Positions 1 to 8,769 are shown, numbered from the stretch's first letter. The stretch is DNA of 64,000 bases from CAJXMH01 sp964001305 (GCA_964001305.1 CAXFAI010000035.1:1-64000); one strand, 5' to 3'. Notes: a model not told the origin generated them from the letters alone. Program-made: numbers and translations.

Positions 1-64
1 CGAAAGCACAACAAGAGCTATACACAATAAGGGTTTTTTAGCTAAACTGAAAGATTGGTTTTAA
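1..64 (+). CDS. C-terminal tail of an upstream gene (partial)
   Basis: Reading from base 2, twenty codons stay open and end in TAA at 62-64, giving a tail that ends in KLKDWF. A strong hairpin follows 10 bases later, which is what a real gene end would look like. The family cannot be recognised from so short a piece. It could be a chance frame, so confidence is modest. Confidence 0.4.
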   Translation, partial: ESTTRAIHNKGFLAKLKDWF

Positions 65-74
65 TAGCAAACCC

Positions 75-97
75 GCCAAATCGTTGATTTGGCTTTT
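75..97 (+). terminator. Hairpin terminator after the partial upstream gene
   Basis: A perfect 8-bp stem (GCCAAATC at 75-82 and GATTTGGC at 86-93) with a GTT loop is followed by TTTT. It lies just after the TAA at 62-64, fitting an intrinsic terminator for the gene entering from the left. Confidence 0.55.
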
Positions 98-193
98 AAG
101 AATGAATAAATTAAAAACAAAATACAACGTTTTGGCTCAGAGCAAACTTGAAAGTTTATCGCTTTCTACTGCCCTACTTGCCATATACTAAAC

Positions 194-616
194 GTTAGCG
201 GCAATTTAAAATGACAATCCTATACCTGATAGTAATACCAATCCTGATTTTGATTATTTCGATGATAATCAAAAGAAAATGGAAAGCTCTATTTTTGACA
301 ATAGGAAGTCTGCTTGTTTTAGTGGTTGTAGGTTGGTATTTACTACTTCATGTAGTTTCAGAAGTATTCGGACTTGAATGTGATAACAATCGAAAATGGG
401 AAATTGGTGAATACGAAATAATTGAAAAGAAATGTATTGGATTTGCGGGACCACATTATTATCCCGTGTATCTATACAGAGACGGAGAAAGAATTGACCA
501 ACTGACTTTTATACCAGACTCGACTTGCATTATTAAATTTAAACCTGATACAGGTGACACATTGACTTTTGATATTTGTAAGAAGGAAATGAAATAAGTA
601 AAAAACTGCCGCTAAC
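194..616. repeat. Cassette-like unit bounded by an inverted repeat
   Basis: GTTAGCGGCAATT at 194-206 is the reverse complement, with one mismatch, of AACTGCCGCTAAC at 604-616. The pair tightly encloses a single small gene: it starts 4 bases after the left arm and stops 6 bases before the right arm. Left of the unit, 127-193 resembles a non-coding spacer and holds a second ACGTT box near 127. The arrangement recalls integron-type attC sites (core GTT/AAC) around promoterless cassettes, but no integrase gene is in the window and the sites do not follow the classic core consensus. Mobility is therefore inference. Confidence 0.45.
211..597 (+). CDS. Small membrane protein of unknown function in a cassette-like unit
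   Basis: A 128-residue protein of unrecognised family. The first 50 residues hold two hydrophobic segments (about 3-20 and 27-48) separated by a short basic stretch (KRKWK). The rest, about 55-128, is a soluble domain with paired cysteines near 57 and 75 and a likely beta-rich fold. The architecture suggests an inner-membrane anchor with an outward or cytoplasmic small domain. It is alone between inverted repeats and is not in an operon with its neighbours. The start is the only ATG close to the left repeat. No function can be assigned. Confidence 0.6.
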   Translation: MTILYLIVIPILILIISMIIKRKWKALFLTIGSLLVLVVVGWYLLLHVVSEVFGLECDNNRKWEIGEYEIIEKKCIGFAGPHYYPVYLYRDGERIDQLTFIPDSTCIIKFKPDTGDTLTFDICKKEMK

Positions 617-622
617 AAAAGT

Positions 623-650
623 AGCTGATCTCGCCTCCCGCGGGACAGCT
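623..650. repeat. GC-rich palindrome next to the cassette
   Basis: AGCTG at 623-627 and CAGCT at 646-650 form an outer inverted repeat. Inside lies a perfect 10-bp palindrome, TCCCGCGGGA, at 636-645. It sits just outside the right arm of the cassette-like unit and is unusually GC-rich for this AT-rich region. It may be a recombination fold or part of a dispersed repeat. It is not followed by a T-run, so a terminator is unlikely. Confidence 0.4.
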
Positions 651-784
651 GCACAACCCTCCTTTTTATCAAATAGCAACTCCATCTAAGCACTTTTAAA
701 AGCGACCCATTTCAGAGAAAAGATCACTCTTTATTCTAATCAATTTAAGTTAACAGCTTAACTGAACAAGCTATCATTTTAAAC

Positions 785-823
785 AAAAAAGTTCCGTTCT
801 TCAAGATAGAACGGAACTTTTTA
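785..823 (-). terminator. Terminator of the large T9SS protein gene
   Basis: A perfect 13-bp stem (AAAGTTCCGTTCT at 788-800 and AGAACGGAACTTT at 808-820) lies 15 bases past the stop of the minus-strand gene ending at 839. A/T tracts on both sides would let it work in both directions. Confidence 0.8.
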
Positions 824-838
824 GGCTTTATGAGTTGC

Positions 839-3800
839 TTAATACTTGACTAGTTTAGTGGTATAAATGGAGTGTCCTTGTTTAACCACAACTTGAAAAA
901 CACCATTTGCATAGTTTGATAAATCAATCATCCATTCCTGCTTTTCAAAGCCAGAATCTAAAAGCAACCTTCCAGAGAAATCAAATACCTGAACTTGGCT
1001 TGCAGTTTCAAGTTCTGTATCTAGTTTAAATTTAAATTTCCCTTCAGACGGATTCGGAAAAACAGTCAAAGTTTCCAATTCTTCTTGAGCTTCTATTGCA
1101 TTTCCTGCTGAAGTTTTTCGATAAGCTACACTACTTCCCTGATCTTTTATTCGGGCCACGTAAGCATCTCGCTGTCCTGCCAAATACATCACATCAGAAG
1201 CATTAAAACTAAAATCTCCATCCCAATACGCACCAGAAAAATACACTTGGTTGGAAGTAGGGTCTTTAAAAATATCTGTTGCAAAAGCTTTGGCAGGCAG
1301 GTCATTTCTTACATAAGACCAAATTTTAGTTGTTCGATCATACTTATCGATTTGCAATACACCTGTCATTACTGAATTGCCTGTAGACAGCAACCCACAA
1401 GTATATAAGAAATTACTAGTTTGATCAAAATAGGTTTCAACCACATTAGATGTATTGAATGTAGTTAACCAATTTCCAGAAGCATTAAACAAGTGCGTTT
1501 GATCGAAAACAGTAGTTAAATAAATCTCATTGTCTGTATTGCTAAATTCAATTTGGTCAAGACCTTGCTGATCAACTTGAAACGGATGTACATTCGAATA
1601 AACTACATTTCCAGCCAAAGTGAAAGAAGCAATAAACAGTTGTTTATCATTTGTTGTGGTAAAACTCATCGTGGGATTACTTCCGAAACTCAAACTTCCC
1701 ATGGTATTTGATGGATGTGTTGAAATATCACCGGCTAGGTAAAGTCGATTTGTACTTTCTCCAACAACAATATCCATTATTTTTCCATTACCACTTGCCG
1801 CCACTAAAGGATCATTCCAAAGTTGCATGCCATTTGGATTAAATCCAATCACAAAGCTTTTGGTTTTGGGATAAGTAGAGGACAAAACAGGAGCTGTGTA
1901 ATTGATGATGTAATTTCCATTGGATTGCTTTACTCTGCAATACTTACTAACATTAGTAATCATATAGATATTGTTATTGCTCATATCAATATCAAAAGCT
2001 GGCCAAGGTAAGTACTTCCACTGTTCAATTTCATTGGACCAAATCACATTTCCATTGCTATTGCTAAACTTGGTTAAGAAGTAAGAAATGTCTGAATCGC
2101 TGGAATTATTAGCTGTTGTTGCTAAATAGATTGGATTTCCCAAATTATCAATTTTCATATTTGAGAATTTATAGCCGTAAGCTTGTACATCGTTTACCCA
2201 TAAAAGAGCCCCACAGCTATCGTATTTAGCTAAATAGACACCGCTTGCTATGCTTGTTCCATTTTCAAAAATCACGGATGGATCCACTATACCATGAACA
2301 AACACATTTCCTGATTGATCAACCACTACAGCATCACTATTTTCATTTAAAGCCGCATTGCTTCCATAATTTCTGGGCCACAAACAATTTACAGGTATCA
2401 CACAGTTACTGATGGTTATCGTTGTTGTATCGCTTCTAGTACCACAACTATTACTAACCGTATGCACTACCTCATAAGTACCCAATGCAGGATAAATGAA
2501 ATTCACCGTGGTTCCACTTGCATCTAGTACTCCATCATTTTGGAAATCCCATTGGTGAGTTTCTCCATTATTTTGTGTGTTTGATTGAAAAGTGTAGTCT
2601 CCACAATTGCTCGCATCTACGGTAAAAGAAAAAGAAGCATCGTTTGGAATACCACCTCCGATGATGTTAATAGTGGTTTGTGCCGTATTTTGAACGGCAG
2701 GTACAGAATTAAAAATAGTTAATCCATTAACGGTTTGATTGGGAATAATTCGACGTAATTCTAAATTGATATTGCTGTATAAATCAGAAAAACCAATAAC
2801 CGAACCATTTGCATTGGTAGATACAACTTGATAGGTACCAAATGGAGATGCGTTTACAATGACATTTCCGTCGGTTAATTGAATGTTATTGGTCATATCC
2901 CACCATTGAAAGCTCATATTTGAAACCGTGCATAATTCTATACCAACATTGGCAGAAGCTCCACACTCCACACTATATTGAGCATCTAAATCTCCCATGT
3001 GGTCTTCAATTAATTCAAAACGGTCTAGCTGACTAATAAATGTTTGACTAACATTTGAATACGAGTTTCCGGATTGAGTATAGGAGGAGTCTACCAGATT
3101 ATAAAAACTCAAATACTGCAAAGGAGTTCCAGTTGGCGTGGTAAAATCTAATACCGTTTGAGACCAAATATCACCTATAGTTGGGTCTACAGCAATATCA
3201 AACTTTGCCTGGTCAAATACTTGACTATCTGCACCAGCAGCTACTACATTACCTGTTCCAGTATTATGACTATAAGCAAGTAAAAAGCTTGAAGGATTAA
3301 AATTCTGCGTTAAACAGATTTGCAAACCTGGACTAGTTACACCTGTAGAACCATTTTCTCTACCATCAATCTTATGATAAGAAAGTATGTATCTACGATT
3401 CGGTTGCAACATGACATTGGTTGTTAACACCTCTGACTGAAAATTAGTAAACCCACTTGAAAGCGGAATTTCTGAAGAGAAAAAAGAAATTCTTCCTCCA
3501 GTTGCATTGGGAAGAGGCACGGTATTAAATTCAATACTTCCCGGCCCTAGACATTCTGTAAAAGGTAGGTTCGGCATCCAATCTGGAGAAAAGAAATAAC
3601 TGGCCCAACCGGGGATGTGAAAGTTATTTGGAGAAGAACAATCTGAACTGTTAGGATAATTAATTTGATAGTTAATACATTCAGTAGGAGTACAATTGCC
3701 AAAATCAGAAAGCTCTGGATTGCAAATTAAATTACAGGAACTTGAATTGGTGCAATCAAAACCTGGGCAGCTCAATACTTCAATATTTACATAGGTGTAA

Positions 3801-5326
3801 TTACCCACATTGTTGTTGTTATCCATAGGCTGATAAACCAATTGGACTATACCTGTTACGGTTGGCGTATAAATAAAAGTTCTATTGGGTGCTGTTCCTG
3901 TAGTGGTAATAGTACCTTCTGTCGCAAATAGGTTACTTACTTGAAGTGGAGAACCCGTGGTAGAAACATCATTGGCAAGCAAAGTAGATTCTAAAATACT
4001 TAATGTACTGTCTATACAGTTTACCACAGTTGGAGCTGTTCCCGGAGCTTCAAAATCATTAACCCCAAGCACAAGTAATTGACAGCCAGTATAATTAATC
4101 AAATTACTTGAATTTGACTGAGCTGTGACATCTGCAGGGTTTGAAAATAAAACCACATTTGGATGACCATAAGTGTTTGATAAATTATAATTGAGCTCAC
4201 ATAAAAGATCAATTTCATCCGCTTGAAGTCTTCGGGGCATATCTGAAGCAACACCTGGAGCCATTAAATAATCTGTTAGTGGAAAATTGCAATTATTTCC
4301 CACATCAATATGGCTTAAGCTAGTACCATTTGCGTAGATAGTTGGTGCATATACAAATCTATCGTTAGCACCTAAACGCAAATTAGAAGGACATCCTGAA
4401 GTTATAGCGTTTAATAAGGGGAAGTTAAAAGTACCAGTTTGGTTGACTAAGTTACCACCCGCATTCTCATGCAATAGCAAATCATAGGGTAAATATGCAT
4501 TTCCATTTCTTGGGCTACCATCATCATCAATTCCTGAGGCAAATCCTAGGGCATGCATTACTTCATGAAGCACTACAGAGTAAAGGTCAAAGCCAGATTG
4601 TGAAACACCTGCATTGATTTCAGTTCTCCACGGATGGTAAAAGTTCACATTGATTCTGCCATCCCATTCGTTAAAGGCATTGTTGTTTAAATTAATTGCA
4701 TTCCATACTTCGCCATTGATAATACTGCCGCTATTCACATTGTTGTAATCATAGTATGATGATGCAGATGCCAAGGCAGGGTTATTGAAATACGTAGATT
4801 TCAACTCAAATTTAACAGCTTCGGTAATGCTTGTATTTTGCACTAAAAGTTGTTCTATATCGGCAAATACTTGAGCCACTGTATTTCTAGCCGCTTGGTT
4901 GGCTGAAAAACCAACTCCTGCAGGTGGGGTGTTTGCAGTGCTATTGGTTAGGTAAACCGCAAACAAACCATCGGGGCTAACATAATCCGGATCAATTACA
5001 GGCGGTATAATTGGAGCCGATTTTTGCTGCAAACCTGTCCCTCCTTTTATAGGAGTTTTTCCCTTTTTTTCTGGAATATGTTTACACGTTTTGTTTCCAA
5101 ATCGATCTACCACTTCTAAGCGGCTATTGTGCACTAAATTTCCTTTTTTGTCAAGCAAAAAATGATCAGGATAACTACAGCTGAAAGGTTCAGGTATAGA
5201 CAAACAGCCAACTGTTAGAACTGGTTTAACAGGCAATCCAATTCGTTGTGCCTGTAATTGATAATGGAAGATAATTTGAGTTAATAAGAATGCAAATGCT
5301 ATGCTTCTTTTTGTTTTTCCCTGCAT
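839..5326 (-). CDS. Secreted zincin-like metallopeptidase with PKD domain and T9SS sorting tail
   Basis: A large (1495-residue) secreted protein. The chosen start, at 5326, gives a good signal peptide (MQGKTKRS, hydrophobic core, then QAQ); an upstream in-frame ATG at 5389 would bury it. Residues 254-262 read HEVMHALGF, a HExxHxxGF zinc-protease motif, with a possible third ligand at H339 (SHID) and a Met-turn-like YLMAP shortly after. A PKD domain (about 900-975) and repeats resembling SBBP/propeller units (about 1000-1400) follow. The last 80 residues, beginning TVFPNPSEGKF, match type A T9SS C-terminal sorting domains. It is expected to be exported by Sec and then attached to or released from the surface by T9SS. 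The substrate is unknown. It is transcribed alone. Confidence 0.85.
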   Translation of the reverse strand: MQGKTKRSIAFAFLLTQIIFHYQLQAQRIGLPVKPVLTVGCLSIPEPFSCSYPDHFLLDKKGNLVHNSRLEVVDRFGNKTCKHIPEKKGKTPIKGGTGLQQKSAPIIPPVIDPDYVSPDGLFAVYLTNSTANTPPAGVGFSANQAARNTVAQVFADIEQLLVQNTSITEAVKFELKSTYFNNPALASASSYYDYNNVNSGSIINGEVWNAINLNNNAFNEWDGRINVNFYHPWRTEINAGVSQSGFDLYSVVLHEVMHALGFASGIDDDGSPRNGNAYLPYDLLLHENAGGNLVNQTGTFNFPLLNAITSGCPSNLRLGANDRFVYAPTIYANGTSLSHIDVGNNCNFPLTDYLMAPGVASDMPRRLQADEIDLLCELNYNLSNTYGHPNVVLFSNPADVTAQSNSSNLINYTGCQLLVLGVNDFEAPGTAPTVVNCIDSTLSILESTLLANDVSTTGSPLQVSNLFATEGTITTTGTAPNRTFIYTPTVTGIVQLVYQPMDNNNNVGNYTYVNIEVLSCPGFDCTNSSSCNLICNPELSDFGNCTPTECINYQINYPNSSDCSSPNNFHIPGWASYFFSPDWMPNLPFTECLGPGSIEFNTVPLPNATGGRISFFSSEIPLSSGFTNFQSEVLTTNVMLQPNRRYILSYHKIDGRENGSTGVTSPGLQICLTQNFNPSSFLLAYSHNTGTGNVVAAGADSQVFDQAKFDIAVDPTIGDIWSQTVLDFTTPTGTPLQYLSFYNLVDSSYTQSGNSYSNVSQTFISQLDRFELIEDHMGDLDAQYSVECGASANVGIELCTVSNMSFQWWDMTNNIQLTDGNVIVNASPFGTYQVVSTNANGSVIGFSDLYSNINLELRRIIPNQTVNGLTIFNSVPAVQNTAQTTINIIGGGIPNDASFSFTVDASNCGDYTFQSNTQNNGETHQWDFQNDGVLDASGTTVNFIYPALGTYEVVHTVSNSCGTRSDTTTITISNCVIPVNCLWPRNYGSNAALNENSDAVVVDQSGNVFVHGIVDPSVIFENGTSIASGVYLAKYDSCGALLWVNDVQAYGYKFSNMKIDNLGNPIYLATTANNSSDSDISYFLTKFSNSNGNVIWSNEIEQWKYLPWPAFDIDMSNNNIYMITNVSKYCRVKQSNGNYIINYTAPVLSSTYPKTKSFVIGFNPNGMQLWNDPLVAASGNGKIMDIVVGESTNRLYLAGDISTHPSNTMGSLSFGSNPTMSFTTTNDKQLFIASFTLAGNVVYSNVHPFQVDQQGLDQIEFSNTDNEIYLTTVFDQTHLFNASGNWLTTFNTSNVVETYFDQTSNFLYTCGLLSTGNSVMTGVLQIDKYDRTTKIWSYVRNDLPAKAFATDIFKDPTSNQVYFSGAYWDGDFSFNASDVMYLAGQRDAYVARIKDQGSSVAYRKTSAGNAIEAQEELETLTVFPNPSEGKFKFKLDTELETASQVQVFDFSGRLLLDSGFEKQEWMIDLSNYANGVFQVVVKQGHSIYTTKLVKY

Positions 5327-5453
5327 GATGTAGTAGATTAAGTGAAAATTAAAGTCCATGAAATTGCTAAATAATTTAACAAATTGCAAGTGCGATTTGA
5401 AAAGACTCCTTTTTCAAGTGCCTCTTTCTTTTTGAACAATTCCACATAGTCCT

Positions 5454-5492
5454 AGCTCCTTATCCCCTTTTTCTTGATTGGTTATTAGGATG
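5454..5492 (+). repeat. Intergenic repeat A, copy 1
   Basis: AGCTCCTTATCCCCTTTTT at 5454-5472, followed by a looser match through 5492, resembles 7909-7947 (AGCTCCTTATTCCCTTTTT and onward). Both copies are non-coding. They may be a small dispersed repeat or a shared regulatory sequence. Confidence 0.4.
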
Positions 5493-5502
5493 CTTATCTA
5501 AA

Positions 5503-5533
5503 TCTTTCACTTATTTTTAGGGTGTAATCGAAC
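5503..5533 (+). repeat. Intergenic repeat B, copy 1, upstream of the serine hydrolase
   Basis: TCTTTCACTTATTTTTA (5503-5519), then seven variable bases, then ATCGAAC (5527-5533). The same two blocks with the same spacing occur at 7314-7344, before the GNAT gene. The copy lies 88 bases upstream of the next start codon, so a shared promoter or operator is possible. Confidence 0.45.
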
Positions 5534-5621
5534 ACGATGAGGAGCATTTACTTAAATAAGCTTCACTGAAGTGAAACAGCAAGAATAAAATCGTGTCTTA
5601 AGCGAAAGAAAACCAAAATAT

Positions 5622-7271
5622 ATGCATCAAAAAAAACTTGGAATCATCATCCTTTTTTTACTTCTAATTCCCAGATTAGCATCTTCTCAACATATTGATC
5701 TTAAGGTTGACAGTCTATACCAAGTTGACGAAAATTCCCCAGGATTTTCCATTGCTGTATATAAAGGAGATAAGATTATTCTTGAAAAACAGTATGGACT
5801 TGCAAATCTTGATGATCACGTTGCAGTAAGCAGTGAAACTGTATTTGATATTGGTTCCATCGCCAAGCAATTTACGGCAGCGGCCATATTGTTATTAGAG
5901 AATGAAGGAAAACTATCCATTAAAGAACCTGCATACAAATACATCGACAAGCTTCCTCGATATGAAAAAGGTAACCCAACCATAGAGCAATTGCTCAATC
6001 AGACTAGCGGAATACCAGAAGTTGACCCTTATTTCTATTTGGCAGATTTATCTTTTAATGATATTCTTACGCAATCTAGAGTTAGCCATATCATTGTTAA
6101 TTTAAACGAACTCAACTTTAAACCAGGCGAATATTTTGAATATACCAACGCAAACTACATCTTGCTTGCCCATATAGTTGAAAAAGTATCCGAAAAATCT
6201 TTCGCAGCATTTCTTCAAGAGCATATTTTTTCGCCCTTAAAAATGGGAAATACGATTAAGAAAAGCAGCACATACGACATCATAAAAAATAGAGCAATAG
6301 GATATATGGTACATGAGGAAACTTATTACAAAATGGATTTACCGGCTACAATCTATAATGGAGATGGTCAAATTTTGACTACGCCAAAAGATATGTTTAA
6401 ATGGCATAATGGCATTCGAAATGCTAGCATAGGCACGGCAGATTTGTGGAAGAAAATGCACACCACAGCAAAGCTCAATAATGGAACCACCATTGACTAT
6501 GGATTAGGCGTTGAATTTGAAACGCATAATGGATATGCAGCTATGGGATTTGACGGTATGATAATGGGAGGCTTTGTTTCTAAGTACTTATACTTTCCTG
6601 AATTAGACATGGCCTTTTTTACCACACAAAATACGTTTGAAGAAGACTTTGAAGACCGTTTTTTTCAACTTGTGGATTTATACATTCCAAGGAAGAAAGA
6701 AGTTAACACGAATCAGGTAGAAGAGGTTGCCATTCTTGAGTTCTCTAATGAAACCCTTAAAAAATATGAGGGCACTTACCTCTTTTTGGGAAATGAGTAT
6801 GAAGATGTAAAAACAGGCATTATTCAACTAAGAGAAAATCATTTAGTACTAACGACTTCAGATGGAGATGAAATAGGAGCATTAAAGCCTATTGATAAGC
6901 ACATGTTTTTGATGGAGGGCATCGTTATGGAATTTGATATTCAAGCCAATCAAAAGCAATACCGATTTTATGCAAACGAAAATGAAAAGCCTTGGTTATT
7001 CAAAGAATATGAGCCCTATGAGCATACAGCAATAGAATTAAAAGCTCTTGAAGGCATTTATTTAAATAAAGATATACAAGTAGCTAAAGAAGTTAAATTT
7101 GAAGATGGTGAATTGCAATTTTATTATGGAAAAGGAGCCTATAGCGTTGAAATGAATGCAATAGCTAAAGACCTATTTAGCATTCCAAACTATCCCATTC
7201 AATTCCTAAGAAATAAGAGTGGAAAAATTGTTTCAATGAAAATTATGGGATTAGAATTTGAGAAAATCTAA
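5622..7271 (+). CDS. Secreted serine hydrolase of the beta-lactamase class C family
   Basis: A 549-residue exported protein with a signal peptide (about 1-22, ending SSQ). The penicillin-binding-protein/AmpC-like domain spans about 25-355. S79-x-x-K82 (SIAK) is the nucleophile motif and Y174-T-N176 the second motif. The third motif, usually [KH]-x-G, appears as F310-D-G312, so the usual basic or histidine residue is missing. About 375-549 is an extra C-terminal region, possibly two small beta domains. Members hydrolyse peptides, esters or lactams in the periplasm; the substrate cannot be told here. The gene stands alone, with repeat B upstream. Confidence 0.8.
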   Translation: MHQKKLGIIILFLLLIPRLASSQHIDLKVDSLYQVDENSPGFSIAVYKGDKIILEKQYGLANLDDHVAVSSETVFDIGSIAKQFTAAAILLLENEGKLSIKEPAYKYIDKLPRYEKGNPTIEQLLNQTSGIPEVDPYFYLADLSFNDILTQSRVSHIIVNLNELNFKPGEYFEYTNANYILLAHIVEKVSEKSFAAFLQEHIFSPLKMGNTIKKSSTYDIIKNRAIGYMVHEETYYKMDLPATIYNGDGQILTTPKDMFKWHNGIRNASIGTADLWKKMHTTAKLNNGTTIDYGLGVEFETHNGYAAMGFDGMIMGGFVSKYLYFPELDMAFFTTQNTFEEDFEDRFFQLVDLYIPRKKEVNTNQVEEVAILEFSNETLKKYEGTYLFLGNEYEDVKTGIIQLRENHLVLTTSDGDEIGALKPIDKHMFLMEGIVMEFDIQANQKQYRFYANENEKPWLFKEYEPYEHTAIELKALEGIYLNKDIQVAKEVKFEDGELQFYYGKGAYSVEMNAIAKDLFSIPNYPIQFLRNKSGKIVSMKIMGLEFEKI

Positions 7272-7313
7272 TTCAAATGGCTATCAAGGTATACTGATTC
7301 TGCTTTTTTAATT

Positions 7314-7344
7314 CTTTCACTTATTTTTATGAGATTATCGAACC
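7314..7344 (+). repeat. Intergenic repeat B, copy 2, upstream of the GNAT gene
   Basis: The second copy of the TCTTTCACTTATTTTTA...ATCGAAC element, with seven variable bases between the blocks as in copy 1 at 5503-5533. It ends 36 bases before the GNAT start codon. Confidence 0.45.
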
Positions 7345-7380
7345 TAGGAGTTTAGAGAAATGACAGCAATTTAAATATGA

Positions 7381-7848
7381 ATGCAGGTAACAATTGAACA
7401 AACAAAAGATTTTCGTGAATTAGCCAAATTGAATAAAGCTGTTCAAACTTGGCATCATGATAACTTTCCTGATGAATTTAAACCATTCGATATGAACGAA
7501 ATGGTAAATGCCTTTGAGAAAATGATTCAGGATAAAAATGTCTTCGCATTCCTTGCTAGCTTTCAGGAAGAATCAATTGGGTATCTCCTTGGGTTTGTAA
7601 AGACCCGACCAAATTCCGCATTTCAATATGAAAAAACGACATTACACATAGACCAAGTTGCGGTTATTCAGTCATTTCAAAAGCGCGGAGTTGGACAATT
7701 ATTAATGAATGAAGCTTATCGTTTAGCAGAGCTTAAACAAATCAAAGAAATCCAATTGGATTTTTGGGCAGGAAATGATTTAGCAGAAAATTTTTTCTCT
7801 AGAAATGATTTTAACTTTTTTAACCATAGGATGAATAAACGTATCTGA
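7381..7848 (+). CDS. GNAT family N-acetyltransferase
   Basis: A 155-residue single-domain acetyltransferase. The acetyl-CoA-binding motif A is visible around residues 95-110: a beta strand (HIDQVAVIQSF) then QKRGVGQLLMNEA, a Q/RxxGxG/A-type pyrophosphate loop. The C-terminal strand and loop (AENFFSRNDF) match the motif B region. The acceptor is unknown; many close relatives are unassigned amine acetyltransferases. It is monocistronic, with repeat B just upstream. An overlapping ATG at 7377 is out of frame, so the start at 7381 is preferred. Confidence 0.8.
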   Translation: MQVTIEQTKDFRELAKLNKAVQTWHHDNFPDEFKPFDMNEMVNAFEKMIQDKNVFAFLASFQEESIGYLLGFVKTRPNSAFQYEKTTLHIDQVAVIQSFQKRGVGQLLMNEAYRLAELKQIKEIQLDFWAGNDLAENFFSRNDFNFFNHRMNKRI

Positions 7849-7908
7849 CACAGAATCTTCCTATTTATCAAAAAACAACCACTTCTAAACCGTTATTCTC
7901 AAAACCCA

Positions 7909-7947
7909 AGCTCCTTATTCCCTTTTTTGGGGATTAATCATTAGACT
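7909..7947 (+). repeat. Intergenic repeat A, copy 2
   Basis: AGCTCCTTATTCCCTTTTT and the following bases repeat 5454-5492 with scattered mismatches. It lies between the convergent GNAT and XRE genes. Confidence 0.4.
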
Positions 7948-7987
7948 AAACTACAAGTCAAGTCTACACTCAACTCGAGATTTGCAC

Positions 7988-8212
7988 CTAACTGTTACTA
8001 TTGTTTTCATCTTCTTGAAATTCTAATAAATCACCAGGTTGACATTCTAAAACTTGGCAGATGGTATGTAAGGTACTAAATCGAATTGCTTTTGCTTTTC
8101 CTGTTTTTAAAATTGACAAATTGGATAAACTAATTCCAACCCGCTCTGAAAGTTCATTCAAAGACATCTTTCGCTTTGCCATCATTACATCTAAGTTTAC
8201 TACAATTGCCAT
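7988..8212 (-). CDS. XRE-family helix-turn-helix regulator (YozG-like)
   Basis: A 74-residue Cro/CI-type DNA-binding protein. The helix-turn-helix spans about 14-60: KMSLNELSERVGISLSNLS as helices 2-3, then a linker, then LHTICQVLECQPGDLLEF, which is typical of YozG-type small regulators. It starts 3 bases after the stop of the DUF2975 membrane protein, so the two are co-transcribed, as in many Firmicutes and Bacteroidota genomes. It probably represses its own operon. The palindrome at 8770-8786, upstream of the operon, is a candidate operator. Confidence 0.85.
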   Translation of the reverse strand: MAIVVNLDVMMAKRKMSLNELSERVGISLSNLSILKTGKAKAIRFSTLHTICQVLECQPGDLLEFQEDENNSNS

Positions 8213-8215
8213 CTC

Positions 8216-8737
8216 TTAAATTGTTAATTCATTTTCCGACTGAATTTCAATACCTCGCTTGTAAAACAAACCGAATATAAATACAACTGCTCCCATGAAT
8301 AAAAACTCTTGGGCTGACCAATCGTAATTCACAGCAATCCCTTGCTTTACCAACCATTTACTTAAGGCAGTTCCGATTAAAGCTAAACCGCCAGCAATAA
8401 GAGTAGCATAGCTGATTTTGCTAATTAAATCTGAAAGTAAAAGGCTAAATGGAGTTTGTTCATTGAACTTGGCAAATAGCTTTATGACCCAAAAGAAGAT
8501 AAAAGCTTGAACGACTAGAAGAAAAAGCATTAAAACGACAAAAGCTACATAATACGTGTGGCTAAAATGTTGAACACTCAAAAGATCGAGGCCCATGTAT
8601 AAATCTTTTGCTACCTCTGGATCTATGAACAAACTGATTAGAAAGGAAATTAAAATTGCACCGGCTTTAATGCAAATTCCTATAAAGATGATCCACGAAA
8701 CCACTTTCATTGATTTTAATAGTTGACTTGTTTTCAT
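8216..8737 (-). CDS. DUF2975 family integral membrane protein
   Basis: A 173-residue protein with four predicted membrane helices (about 14-36, 55-80, 100-124, 142-160). Length, layout and the downstream XRE partner match DUF2975 proteins. Their biochemical role is not established; the conserved pairing with a small HTH regulator suggests a membrane component of a regulatory switch. It is the first gene of a two-gene minus-strand operon. Confidence 0.8.
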   Translation of the reverse strand: MKTSQLLKSMKVVSWIIFIGICIKAGAILISFLISLFIDPEVAKDLYMGLDLLSVQHFSHTYYVAFVVLMLFLLVVQAFIFFWVIKLFAKFNEQTPFSLLLSDLISKISYATLIAGGLALIGTALSKWLVKQGIAVNYDWSAQEFLFMGAVVFIFGLFYKRGIEIQSENELTI

Positions 8738-8769
8738 TGCTATAAACTTTAAATAAAAAAGTAAATATC

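Noticed and set aside
8216..8737. Toxin-antitoxin reading of the XRE/DUF2975 pair
   Set aside because: The membrane partner has the DUF2975 pattern and not that of a known toxin; the pairing is a common regulator-membrane protein unit.
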